Of a stretch of DNA of 7,265 nt, positions 1 to 7,016 are shown piece by piece. The position numbers were made by a program, and so were the translations under genes. Location of the stretch: NCBI GenBank assembly GCA_003552765.1, contig PUOI01000338.1:1-7265 (forward strand). The letters are read 5' to 3'. The notes below the pieces were generated by a model, which was given only the letters and a program-made list of their open reading frames with translations, was not told where the DNA came from and searched no databases. The stretch's first letter is position 1; each line of letters starts with the position of its first letter. Origin of the DNA: Candidatus Hydrogenedentota bacterium. GTDB taxonomy: Bacteria > Hydrogenedentota > Hydrogenedentia > Hydrogenedentales > SLHB01.

Positions 1-52
1 ACGTTCCCGCCGTTTGCCGGGGCGCGTTTTGGGCGTGGTGGTGGAGTGATGC

Positions 53-96
53 AAAAAAGGCCCGGCCCAAGTGGCGTAAGCCGATTGGACCGGGCC
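53..96 (-). terminator. Rho-independent terminator after the discoidin-fused ThuA gene
   Basis: Read on the minus strand, a 12-bp stem (GGCCCGGTCCAA paired with TTGGGCCGGGCC, one G-U pair) encloses a 14-base loop and is followed at once by six T residues. It begins about 50 bases past the TAA of the gene ending at 148. This is the clearest terminator in the window, and its T tract shows that it serves the minus strand. Confidence 0.87.
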
Positions 97-147
97 GTGA
101 TTCGCGGCAAGCTTGCTTGCGCCGCCTTTACGGGATGGAGAACCGCG

Positions 148-1386
148 TTACTCGGCGGCGTGGAACTGGATTACGGACGCGTTGCAGAAACCCTCTTCCG
201 GGGTTACATAGCGGACATATTGAAACGCCGTATCGTTGTCCACATTCGCCGTCGTGATCTCGCCCTCCGGCGGTTCGGACGTGATGGTGTACAGCTCTTC
301 GGCGCCGCTGAAATCGGCGTTGTCCGCGCCCTCGAAGCGGCCGCCCACCATGCGATCCGCAAAGTCCTCACGAGGCGCATAGGATACCGCGCCAATCACT
401 TCGGCTTCGCCCAGGTCGAGGCCGACCCAAGCGTCATCGCCGTACCCATCGGGGGCATCGAAGAACGTGTTGAAGTTGCCGTCGAACACGTTCTCTTTCG
501 TGTTGCCCTCGCCGGCCCAGGAGCCTTCCGTTCCGATGATTTCGCCCTCGAGACCGGCATCCACTTCGATTTCTTCAACCTCGACTTCCTGGATTGCCTC
601 GTCTTCGCGGCCCACGGACCAGAGGATGCCCCGGCTCAGCATGTCCAGAAAGACGGGGTGCTCCATGGTTTCGTTGTGATGGCCGATGCTCGTGCCGAAA
701 TTGCGGAGTCCTTCGTACCGGTTGATCCAGATCACCGGATGGTATTCCTCGTCCGTGCCTTCGGCGTGGGCCAGCGGCGTGGTGTCTTCAAACACATCCA
801 CGATCCAATAGAGTTCGCCGTGCGGGGTTTCCCAAGGCAGGGGCATATCGGCGATGATGGGGTGATCCGGCCCTACTTCAAGGAAATCGCCGCGGCGGGC
901 GTGTTCCACGGTGAAGGGCACGTGCTCTTGGTGCTCGAAGGAACTCACGCCGATGAATCGGTGCCACTCCTCGGCGTCATCGTGAAAACGGTAGGAGTGC
1001 AGCGTCCCGTGGACGAAGACGGCGGGGATGTCGTTTTCCACATGGGGGGTGATGATATGCTCAACCACCCAGCCTTCGCCGCCTTCGACGTTGGCCGCCC
1101 AGCACTTGTTGTACATGACAACGTCGTAGCCTTCGATCCACGCGGGATCCTCGAAGAACTCGATCTCCAGCGCCTCGACTTCTCCGTCATAGTAGAAGGT
1201 GTCGACCTCGACGTCGAGCCGTTCCGTAATGCCCTCGCTGAGAATGTGTTGTTGCTCTTCGTAATCGTGCCAGCCGCCGCCGGTCACCTGAAGCAGTTGA
1301 ATGGGGTCTTCCTCAGCTTGGACAGCGGGTACCGCCATCAACGCGGCCATCGCAAACACCGTTGCGCTCAACATGGTCCTGCTCAT
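148..1386 (-). CDS. Secreted ThuA-like protein with C-terminal discoidin-like (F5/8 type C) domain
   Basis: A 412-residue exported protein. Residues 1-24 form a Sec signal peptide with a probable AVQA|EE cleavage site. Residues 29-260 are a ThuA-like, glutamine-amidotransferase-fold domain, with TGGGWHDY at 35-42, a YDVVMYN strand at 87-93, PAVFVHGTLHSY at 121-132 and the IGHHNETME histidine motif at 234-242. An acidic linker (about 261-283) leads to a galactose-binding/discoidin-like domain at about 284-412, recognised from GNTKENVFDGNFNTFFDAP, WVGLDLG, an APRE segment, RMVGG and FQYVRY. Family knowledge links ThuA-like proteins to keto-sugar and disaccharide metabolism. The exact reaction here is unknown; the added domain suggests binding to a glycan or surface. 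The ATG start is supported by AAGGAGA ending about 5 bases upstream. The core resembles the protein encoded at 2651-3424, so the two are paralogues. A strong terminator follows. Confidence 0.9.
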   Translation of the reverse strand: MSRTMLSATVFAMAALMAVPAVQAEEDPIQLLQVTGGGWHDYEEQQHILSEGITERLDVEVDTFYYDGEVEALEIEFFEDPAWIEGYDVVMYNKCWAANVEGGEGWVVEHIITPHVENDIPAVFVHGTLHSYRFHDDAEEWHRFIGVSSFEHQEHVPFTVEHARRGDFLEVGPDHPIIADMPLPWETPHGELYWIVDVFEDTTPLAHAEGTDEEYHPVIWINRYEGLRNFGTSIGHHNETMEHPVFLDMLSRGILWSVGREDEAIQEVEVEEIEVDAGLEGEIIGTEGSWAGEGNTKENVFDGNFNTFFDAPDGYGDDAWVGLDLGEAEVIGAVSYAPREDFADRMVGGRFEGADNADFSGAEELYTITSEPPEGEITTANVDNDTAFQYVRYVTPEEGFCNASVIQFHAAE

Positions 1387-1522
1387 GAGTTTCTCCTTTT
1401 CGTTTTGTTCCCACGTTCACTTTGCCATTATCCGTCGGCGCTGGCCCCCTTCGGGCATTCTCTCTCTTAATGCCTTGGGCCAACGCACTATGAATGGGCC
1501 CTTTTGTGAGCCTCGTTCAGGG

Positions 1523-1544
1523 TAAACAAACAGGCGTTGCCTGT
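1523..1544 (-). terminator. Probable Rho-independent terminator after the ThuA gene at 1598-2485
   Basis: On the minus strand ACAGGC-AAC-GCCTGT forms a 6-bp stem with a 3-base loop, followed by TTTGTTTA. It lies about 54 bases past the stop of the upstream gene and well before the next start at 1386. The stem is short but the T-rich tail is good, so it probably separates the two ThuA genes into different transcripts. Confidence 0.55.
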
Positions 1545-1597
1545 CAACTTTCGCGGAGCGCATCGCGCCGCGGCTTTCCCATGCCAGACTCGCCGGG

Positions 1598-2485
1598 TTA
1601 GCGGATGTTTTGCCCCATGTAGCGCGTGGCGTTCTCAATAATTCGCATGGGGTATTCGTCCTTGAACTTGGGATAGGTCTCGTGTCCTGGCCTGAAGTAG
1701 AAGACCTGTCCCTCGCCAAGGTTCCACAGCACGCCGCTGCGGAAATACTCGCCTTGCGAGAAGTGCTCGTCGAAAATGAGGGCGTCTGGTTCCGGGATGC
1801 CGAACAGCTCGTCGTACATCTCTGACTCGGAAATCTCGAAGGATTCCGGGATGCCTTCCGCGATGGGATGCTCTGGCATGACCGTATCCATCCGGCTGGG
1901 TTCGGCATCCGCGCGGACCCCGCCCAGACCGCCGTTGGGCAGCGTGATGCGCAAGACCTGTTCGCCGTCTTCCTCGGTCAGCTCCCATGAGGGTTCGACG
2001 TGATGCGGCCCGTCCAACTCGATGCGGGGCGTGTTGTCCAATTCGTCCGCCACGTCCGCGAGCGCCTGTTCCTGCGCAATCAGGCCGATGGCTTCGACGA
2101 AGGGCCGGGCGAAGTGCGAGGAGTGAATCGCCAAGAAGGCGAAATCACCGGCCTGTATCCGTTCGGCGATTTCACGCGCCTTTTCTTGGGGCACATCGCC
2201 GTGCCGCACGTGGCCCCACCACAACAGCACGTCGCAGTTATCCAGGACATCGTCTCCCAAACCCATGTCTTCGTCGTCGATGCCCACGGATTGGACCTCG
2301 AAATCGTCATGTTGGGCGAGTTGTTCGGCAATGTAGTCGCCGAGATAGCCGTCATCGTAGGCTTGACGCTGTTCTTCCTGGCGCTCGTCCCACACCACGA
2401 CTTGGATGGTCTCCGCCCAGGCGGAGGACATGCCCACAATCAAGGTGGCGCACGCGGTTGCTACTAGCCGTTTCATGATGCGCAT
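1598..2485 (-). CDS. Exported ThuA family protein (trehalose-utilisation type)
   Basis: A 295-residue protein that resembles classical ThuA more than its two neighbours do. Residues 1-24 form a signal peptide (hydrophobic ATLIVGM core, SAWA|ET cleavage). The mature protein opens with VVVWDER at 29-35 and continues with DVLLWWGHVRH (85-95), AIHSSHF (119-125), HPIAEGIP (206-213), EMYDELFGIPEPD (222-234) and FYFRPGHETYP (262-272), all as expected for ThuA. In rhizobia ThuA works with ThuB in oxidative use of trehalose and related disaccharides to keto-sugars. No ThuB-like oxidoreductase lies in this window, so the reaction is inferred only by family. Two oddities are the signal peptide, since classical ThuA is cytoplasmic as I know it, and an apparently longer stretch at about 138-200 between HSSHF and HPIAEG. 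The first ATG is preferred because GGAAG lies about 8 bases upstream; the second ATG, three codons later, is too far from it. Confidence 0.88.
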   Translation of the reverse strand: MRIMKRLVATACATLIVGMSSAWAETIQVVVWDERQEEQRQAYDDGYLGDYIAEQLAQHDDFEVQSVGIDDEDMGLGDDVLDNCDVLLWWGHVRHGDVPQEKAREIAERIQAGDFAFLAIHSSHFARPFVEAIGLIAQEQALADVADELDNTPRIELDGPHHVEPSWELTEEDGEQVLRITLPNGGLGGVRADAEPSRMDTVMPEHPIAEGIPESFEISESEMYDELFGIPEPDALIFDEHFSQGEYFRSGVLWNLGEGQVFYFRPGHETYPKFKDEYPMRIIENATRYMGQNIR

Positions 2486-2603
2486 AAATGTTTCTTCCTT
2501 TCCTTCGTGTCTCTTCGGTTTGTTTCGGCCGGAGGCTCGGAATGCCGCCGGCCGTGCGAACTAACGTGATTTCAGGATTGTCTGTGTAGAAGCCCCAATA
2601 GCA

Positions 2604-2628
2604 AGGGCGGGGAACGTATCCCCCGCCC
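2604..2628 (-). terminator. GC-rich hairpin, probable terminator after the ThuA-like gene at 2651-3424
   Basis: On the minus strand GGGCGGGG and CCCCGCCC pair perfectly over 8 bp around a loop of about 8 bases, starting some 22 bases past the stop codon. The tail (TTGCTATT) is only weakly T-rich, so it may be a weak intrinsic terminator or an mRNA 3'-end stabiliser. Confidence 0.5.
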
Positions 2629-2650
2629 ATGATAGCAAAGCCCGGCTCAA

Positions 2651-3424
2651 TTACTCTTCGTCAAGGCGGTCCGCCGCCCAGAGCAGCCCCCTGGTCACCA
2701 GGTCCAGGTATTCGGGCGCTTCCATGGTGACATTGTGATGGCCGATGGTCGTCGCAAACACGCGGACCCCTTCATATTCGTTGGTCCACACATTGACGTG
2801 GTGTTCGCCCGAGTCCTCCCCATACGAATGTGCGCACGGGGTGGCGGTGGGCATCATCTCTTCGATTTCATAGAGTTCGCCTTCCGGCGTTTCCCAGCCA
2901 TCCGGGAACCCTTGCATCACCGGGTGATCGGGTTCCAGCACCTCCACCACGAACGGCATGTGGCTCTGATGGCGATCGGAGCGCGCGCCTAGGAAATCCC
3001 ACCAGATGGGGTTTTCTTCCTGGAAACTGTAACTGTGCATGGTGGCGTGCAACGCGACCGCCGGAACGCCATGCTCCACGTGACTGTTCACGATACGCTC
3101 CACATACTCGGCATCGGTCACGCCGGAGTAACAGATGTTGTAGAGCACCAGGTCCCATGGTTCGGCCCAATCGGGATCCTCATGGCGCGAGATCTTGGCC
3201 GACGCATCCAGTCCGCCCTCGAAATCGATGGTGAACTCGACATTGGCCCGTTCGCTGATCCCTTCGGAGAGGATGTCCTTTTGGGCTTCGTAGTCATGCC
3301 AGCCGCCGCCCGTGATGAGCAAGACATTGAGCGGCTCTTCGTCCTCCGCGGCCGCATGGAGGCCCGCGAAGGCAAATACCGCGGCCAACGCCAACATTCC
3401 GCCACGTACGATACACTGTCTCAT
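2651..3424 (-). CDS. Secreted single-domain ThuA-like protein
   Basis: A 257-residue protein with a signal peptide at 1-26 (LALAAVFAFAGLHAAA, cleavage near HAAA|ED) and one ThuA-like domain filling the rest. Motifs are ITGGGWHDYEAQ (37-48), LVLYNICYSG (92-101), PAVALHATMHSY (121-132), EPDHPVMQGFP (164-174) and IGHHNVTME (227-235), then a final helix up to LLWAADRLDEE. It matches the N-terminal domain of the protein at 148-1386 block by block, but ends where that protein's acidic linker and discoidin-like domain begin. Its enzymatic role is not known beyond the ThuA-like/amidotransferase-like fold; a role in exported sugar processing is inferred from the signal peptide and neighbours. The ATG follows an AAAGGA about 7 bases away. 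A gap of 152 bases separates it from the sulfatase upstream; I see no clear terminator or promoter in that gap, so read-through from the sulfatase is possible. Confidence 0.88.
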   Translation of the reverse strand: MRQCIVRGGMLALAAVFAFAGLHAAAEDEEPLNVLLITGGGWHDYEAQKDILSEGISERANVEFTIDFEGGLDASAKISRHEDPDWAEPWDLVLYNICYSGVTDAEYVERIVNSHVEHGVPAVALHATMHSYSFQEENPIWWDFLGARSDRHQSHMPFVVEVLEPDHPVMQGFPDGWETPEGELYEIEEMMPTATPCAHSYGEDSGEHHVNVWTNEYEGVRVFATTIGHHNVTMEAPEYLDLVTRGLLWAADRLDEE

Positions 3425-3576
3425 TCGGTATTCCTTTCGTGTTCGGTGTCGCCTTCAAATCTCCGCGGCCGCAACCCTGCGTGGCCGTGGAACAACCGTT
3501 AACCTTCTAAACACGGGCAGGTCCCTATGTTATGCCCAAGAAGGCTAAACCGGAGTGTAGCACAAAAGCCCCCCTG

Positions 3577-5151
3577 TCATCGCGGCAAGACTTCGGGCGC
3601 TTCCCGGATGCGTTCCAGCAGCTCCTTCATCTCCTCGAGTTTGTCCGGATACTCTTCGGAAAGGTCGTTCGTTTCGCCGGGATCGTCGTCCAAATTAAAC
3701 AAATAGGCTCCTTCTGTCAACTGCGGCGAACTCAGGGCGGTGTCTCCCAGACTATGCCGGTTGTGGGCCCATCCAGCCCGTCCACCGGGTTCGATGTACT
3801 TCCACGGCCCCTTGCGCAACCCCAAGCCGTCGTTGGATTGCTGGACCAGGTATTCGCGGCCGGTGCCGGAGCGGCCCAGTAGCGCGGGCAGCAGATTCCG
3901 GCTGTCCGGTCCGGCGTCCTCGGGCAGGTCCACGCCAGTGAGGGCGGCCAAGGTGGCCAAGAGATCCACCTGGCTGAACAGGGCGCTGGACACGCCTGGC
4001 TCTATTTCGCCCGGCCAGTACGCGATAAAGGGCATGCGCGTACCGCCTTCAAAGGCTTGGTATTTCCCGCCTCGGTAGGGACCGCTGGGCCGGTGGCCTT
4101 CATGGTGTTCCAGCGCGCCATCCTCGTAGCCGTCGAAGAACACGGGACCGTTGTCGCTCGTGAAGATGACCAGCGTTTCCTCCCGCAGGTCCAACTCGTC
4201 GAGTTTCTCCATGACTTGGCCAACCACCCAGTCCAGCTCGACGACGGCGTCACCACGCAATCCCGTTTCGCTTTCTCCCACGAACTTTTCGTGAGGCGCG
4301 CGGGGCACGTGATTCTCGTGCATGGAGAGATACAGGAAAAAGGGACCGTCTTGCTCGGCCTCGATAAAGTCCCGCGCCCGTTCCGCCAGCACCAAGGCCA
4401 TGTCTTCGTCGTCCCACCACGCGGACTGACCGCCGTCCATGTAGCCTATGCGGCTGATGTTGGCGACAATCGTCCCGGAGTGTTGATCGTCGGCGGGATA
4501 GCGGAGCTTTTCGGGATGGCTGTGGCCGGTGGGCAGGCCGCCAATGGGTTCGTCGTAACTTATGCGAAGGGGATCGTCCTCCTCGCTCAGCCCGTAGACC
4601 TCGTGTCCCTTGACGTACACACAGGGGACGCGGTCGTTCGTGGCGGGGATGATAAACGATTCGTCAAAGCCAACCTCCAACGGCCCCGGCTTTATCGTTT
4701 CGTTCCAGTCTACATCGCCATCCCCCAACCCCAAATGCCATTTGCCGACGATGGACGTCGTGTAGCCCGCTTGTTGAAGCAAGGCGGGCATCGTGGGACT
4801 GCCGGGCTCGACAACCAGACTGGCGTCACCCGGAAGAACGGTGGCCCCAGGTTGCCGGAAGGCGTAGGAGCCCGTCAGCAGCGAATACCGGCTGGGCGTA
4901 CACGTGGCGGCGGTGCAATACGCATCCGTGAAGCGCAGGCCGTTCTCCGCCAGCTTATCGAGTTCGGGCGTCTGGATGAGTTCCGCGCCATACGAACTCA
5001 GGTCGCCATAGCCCACGTCGTCGGCGTAGATGAGAACAATGTTGGGACGTTTTGCTTCCGCCGAAACCGCCGTCTTCGGCAATGCCGCCGCGGCCAACAG
5101 CGCCGCCGCCCCCGCCCCCATCTGCTTGATGAAATCCCGCCGGCTTAGCAT
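3577..5151 (-). CDS. Tat-exported formylglycine-dependent sulfatase (arylsulfatase family)
   Basis: A type I sulfatase that hydrolyses sulfate esters, probably on a glycan or glycoside outside the cytoplasm; the substrate cannot be read from sequence. Length is 524 residues from the chosen start. Residues 1-31 form a twin-arginine leader (SRRDFIK, then an alanine-rich core ending in VSA). PNIVLIYADDVGYGD holds the metal-binding aspartates D44-D45. C84-T-P-S-R88 is the CxPSR signature whose cysteine becomes formylglycine. GKWHLG supplies K137 and H139, SMHENHVP a further histidine (H278), SDNGP gives D333-N334, and GGKYQAFEGGTRMP gives K363. The C-terminal domain ends with the usual LFNLDDDPGETNDL segment. 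The ATG at 5151 is preferred over an in-frame TTG at 5184 because it has AGGGAG at 7-base spacing and puts the RR motif at the N-terminus. A maturation enzyme (FGE or anSME) must be encoded elsewhere. It probably cooperates with the downstream ThuA-like proteins. Confidence 0.95.
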   Translation of the reverse strand: MLSRRDFIKQMGAGAAALLAAAALPKTAVSAEAKRPNIVLIYADDVGYGDLSSYGAELIQTPELDKLAENGLRFTDAYCTAATCTPSRYSLLTGSYAFRQPGATVLPGDASLVVEPGSPTMPALLQQAGYTTSIVGKWHLGLGDGDVDWNETIKPGPLEVGFDESFIIPATNDRVPCVYVKGHEVYGLSEEDDPLRISYDEPIGGLPTGHSHPEKLRYPADDQHSGTIVANISRIGYMDGGQSAWWDDEDMALVLAERARDFIEAEQDGPFFLYLSMHENHVPRAPHEKFVGESETGLRGDAVVELDWVVGQVMEKLDELDLREETLVIFTSDNGPVFFDGYEDGALEHHEGHRPSGPYRGGKYQAFEGGTRMPFIAYWPGEIEPGVSSALFSQVDLLATLAALTGVDLPEDAGPDSRNLLPALLGRSGTGREYLVQQSNDGLGLRKGPWKYIEPGGRAGWAHNRHSLGDTALSSPQLTEGAYLFNLDDDPGETNDLSEEYPDKLEEMKELLERIREAPEVLPR

Positions 5152-5158
5152 GGCCCAT

Positions 5159-5164
5159 CTCCCT
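5159..5164 (-). promoter_or_regulatory. Ribosome binding site fixing the sulfatase start
   Basis: AGGGAG on the minus strand lies 7 bases before the ATG at 5151. It decides against the in-frame TTG at 5184, which would place 11 extra residues before the twin-arginine leader and would put this site inside the coding region. Confidence 0.75.
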
Positions 5165-5253
5165 ATACGTTCGTTGAATTCCAACTCCCGGCGAGCTGTC
5201 CCCCCGGCCGCCGTTTCCTAACCTTCGGAGCGCGCGATACAGTCCGGCAAAGA

Positions 5254-6591
5254 TTAGATCTGATATGGGAACCCGTCCATACCAAGTCCCTCGTCCAGCA
5301 TAAATGCCGGGAGCAGTCCGTGATTGACTAGCTGGGACGTAACCGTTCTTTCGGATACCCCAAAGTGATCCGCCGCATTCTCGATTGAATCTTCGGAGAA
5401 ATCATTATCTAGCCACTCGGTTAGCGTATCTATCGGACACAAGAACTCCGCGGCGAAGGCGCGCTGCCACTTCTGGCGAACGGTCTTGGTGTCCGTTGCG
5501 GGTAACCAACTGTCGTCACAACCGAATAGCAAATGATCGCAAATGAGGCGTGCAAGCTCGAAACGCCGCCCTGCTGGATTGCGCTTGCGGAGCACAAACT
5601 TGACCTGACTTCCCTGCGTGCGAATGGCTACCCCCAGGGGCATGCGCTCGCTGCATGGATTCTCACCAAACGCTTGATCTGGCGTCAGCTCGGCCATAGC
5701 GGATAATTCGGGATCGGGAATGGCTTGACCATTCAGCCCCATGGCCTTACGAACGGCGCGGGCAAGTTCATGCCCTCGTACCCATGGCGGCCGATCGCGG
5801 TAACGGCCGGTGGGATCCTCGATCTCTGGAATCGAAAACTTGCCGGGCATGCCTTCCATTTCCGCGGCGTGCTTGATATGGTCTAACCGCGCAATGGGAT
5901 CGCCGGATGCGCACGCGGATGCAATCTCGTCCGGCGCCGAGTTCCCAATCGACTCCCGCAATTCCACAAAGCGCTCTACGACTCCCGAGTCAATTTCATC
6001 CGGATCGAACCCAAGCATCGCTTCCATGCGCCGGAAGTCCTTAAGTGCAGGATCGGCTCGCTCTTCTTCTATTTCTGTCCAAACATCCCTCAGTTCGGAT
6101 TGACTTAGACCAACCGCCTCCAGGCGGTTCAGCACCAAGTCCATGAAATCATCAACGGCATCGGCAAAACACTTGAGCCGGATAATTCCACCCGTATCGG
6201 CCAAGTAGCGGACCGGCTGCTCGCTGTCGTCACGTGTGGGAACGCTCCAGATCTGCAGGTTTTCGCCATCCGGCGCTAAAACAATCCGGGGCCACAGGAA
6301 TCCAAACCCGGCCGCCGTCATCTCATGGGCCATGCGCCACGAGGTTGAAGGCTTAATACCAATGGGGGGCAAGGGTTCGTACATTAGGCGCCACCAGGCC
6401 GCGGCGAACCATTGGGCAAGCGGATAAGCAGAAACCCGGGTGGTTTGCTTGACCGACTGAGACCAGCCATCTTCGTTTCGCGTGAGCGAACGCTGCCCAA
6501 TCAGAATTCTAAGAGGTCCTGTGGTCTTGCAGATCTCCGGCCAATCGTGCTCCGCGTCTTCCCAAGCATCCACCAAGAACCGAATAGTCAT
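5254..6591 (-). CDS. ImmA/IrrE-like protein with apparently degenerate metallopeptidase motif
   Basis: A 445-residue protein, probably cytoplasmic (no signal peptide or membrane segment). The N-terminal part (about 1-240) is of unrecognised fold, with a tryptophan-rich block (AQWFAAAWWRLMYEPLP, 59-75), a WRMAHEM segment (85-91) and a helical stretch with LGFDPDE (193-199). The C-terminal part (about 265-430) follows the ImmA/IrrE layout: GHELARAVRKAMGL, a strand-rich middle, RFELARLICDHLLF (343-356), FAAEFLCP (379-386), then a helix-turn-helix-like ENAADHFGVSERTVTSQLVNHGLL. Active members have HExxH where this reads ARLICDH, and a downstream glutamate where this reads W375-Q376, so the zinc site looks lost. 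ImmA/IrrE proteins cleave repressors or act in toxin-antitoxin and stress systems; this one may bind rather than cut. Its ATG overlaps the TGA of the gene at 6588-7016 (ATGA), showing translational coupling. No Xre-type repressor is adjacent. Sampled GC is near 50%, lower than in the sulfatase gene. Confidence 0.8.
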   Translation of the reverse strand: MTIRFLVDAWEDAEHDWPEICKTTGPLRILIGQRSLTRNEDGWSQSVKQTTRVSAYPLAQWFAAAWWRLMYEPLPPIGIKPSTSWRMAHEMTAAGFGFLWPRIVLAPDGENLQIWSVPTRDDSEQPVRYLADTGGIIRLKCFADAVDDFMDLVLNRLEAVGLSQSELRDVWTEIEEERADPALKDFRRMEAMLGFDPDEIDSGVVERFVELRESIGNSAPDEIASACASGDPIARLDHIKHAAEMEGMPGKFSIPEIEDPTGRYRDRPPWVRGHELARAVRKAMGLNGQAIPDPELSAMAELTPDQAFGENPCSERMPLGVAIRTQGSQVKFVLRKRNPAGRRFELARLICDHLLFGCDDSWLPATDTKTVRQKWQRAFAAEFLCPIDTLTEWLDNDFSEDSIENAADHFGVSERTVTSQLVNHGLLPAFMLDEGLGMDGFPYQI

Positions 6592-7016
6592 TGCGAATTC
6601 CAGAATTCAATAACGGCTGAAGCAATAGCGTCATTCCTATCCAAGGGATAGCCGTGATACGTACCTTGCGCCTCATTGTCCAGACGCGCTTCGAGCACAA
6701 TCCCGTCCGCAACGGCCCATACAATACGGGGCCATCCGCCGGCTTCTTGGACACTGATGCAACCCTTTTGTATACCTTTCTTTAGGAGGTCCTGCGCTTC
6801 CGAACGTGAAAAAATGCCCGTGGGGTCACAAAGGGATTTGTTCGGGCGAGGGTGGCTTGGCGGCGTTAGACCAAAATCGCCTGGATTCCGCTTATGGCCG
6901 GGATTGCCGACGTAGCGCGCCGCGCGGGCAAGGCTCTCCAACCGATCTTTCTCGTTGGGATCCTGTTCCAAGGGACGAATCCGTCTGTTCTGATTATGAT
7001 TTCTGCGAGGCTTCAT
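6588..7016 (-). CDS. Small protein of unknown function coupled to the ImmA/IrrE-like gene
   Basis: A 142-residue soluble protein that I cannot assign to a named family. The first 25 residues are basic and polar and probably disordered. A helix at about 22-36 leads to YVGNPGHKRNPGDFGLTPP (35-53), a proline-rich turn, NKSLCDPTGIF (59-69), a helix (RSEAQDLLKKGIQKGCISV) and then a strand-rich block GGWPRIVWAVADGIVLEARL ending in TYHGYPL (119-125). The conserved-looking G, W, H and Y clusters suggest a compact alpha+beta domain; a nucleic-acid or nuclease-like role is possible but not shown. Its TGA overlaps the next ATG by 4 bases, so the two proteins are probably made together and may work as a pair. 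The ATG at 7016 has no clear ribosome site. An in-frame TTG at 7115 has GGAG at 9-base spacing and would add 33 residues (175 in total), so the start is uncertain; the reading frame is not. Confidence 0.72.
   Translation of the reverse strand: MKPRRNHNQNRRIRPLEQDPNEKDRLESLARAARYVGNPGHKRNPGDFGLTPPSHPRPNKSLCDPTGIFSRSEAQDLLKKGIQKGCISVQEAGGWPRIVWAVADGIVLEARLDNEAQGTYHGYPLDRNDAIASAVIEFWNSQ

Noticed and set aside
46..1470. A 474-codon open frame on the plus strand opposite the discoidin-fused ThuA gene
   Set aside because: The minus-strand gene has a signal peptide, ThuA and discoidin-like motifs, a strong ribosome site and a terminator. The plus frame has no recognisable domain and is expected opposite GC-rich coding DNA.
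1468..1504. GGGCC...GGCCC followed by TTTT on the plus strand, like a terminator
   Set aside because: The stem is only 5 bp with a long loop, and no plus-strand gene ends nearby.
1987..2478. Arginine-rich plus-strand frames (also 2000-2467 and 2830-3234)
   Set aside because: They lie opposite clear ThuA coding regions and have the low-complexity Arg/Pro composition typical of antisense shadow frames.
2528..2563. CGGCCGG...CCGGCCG inverted repeat in the leader of the ThuA gene at 1598-2485
   Set aside because: The arms are 7 bp, the loop is about 15 bases and no T tract follows. GC-rich palindromes of this size are expected here by chance, and no riboswitch pattern was recognised.
3425..3576. 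Search for a terminator or promoter between the sulfatase and the ThuA-like gene
   Set aside because: Only 4-bp stems and poor -35/-10 matches were found; nothing can be supported.
4057..5148. A 363-codon open frame on the plus strand opposite the sulfatase
   Set aside because: All catalytic sulfatase motifs are on the minus strand. The plus product shows no family features and no convincing start site.
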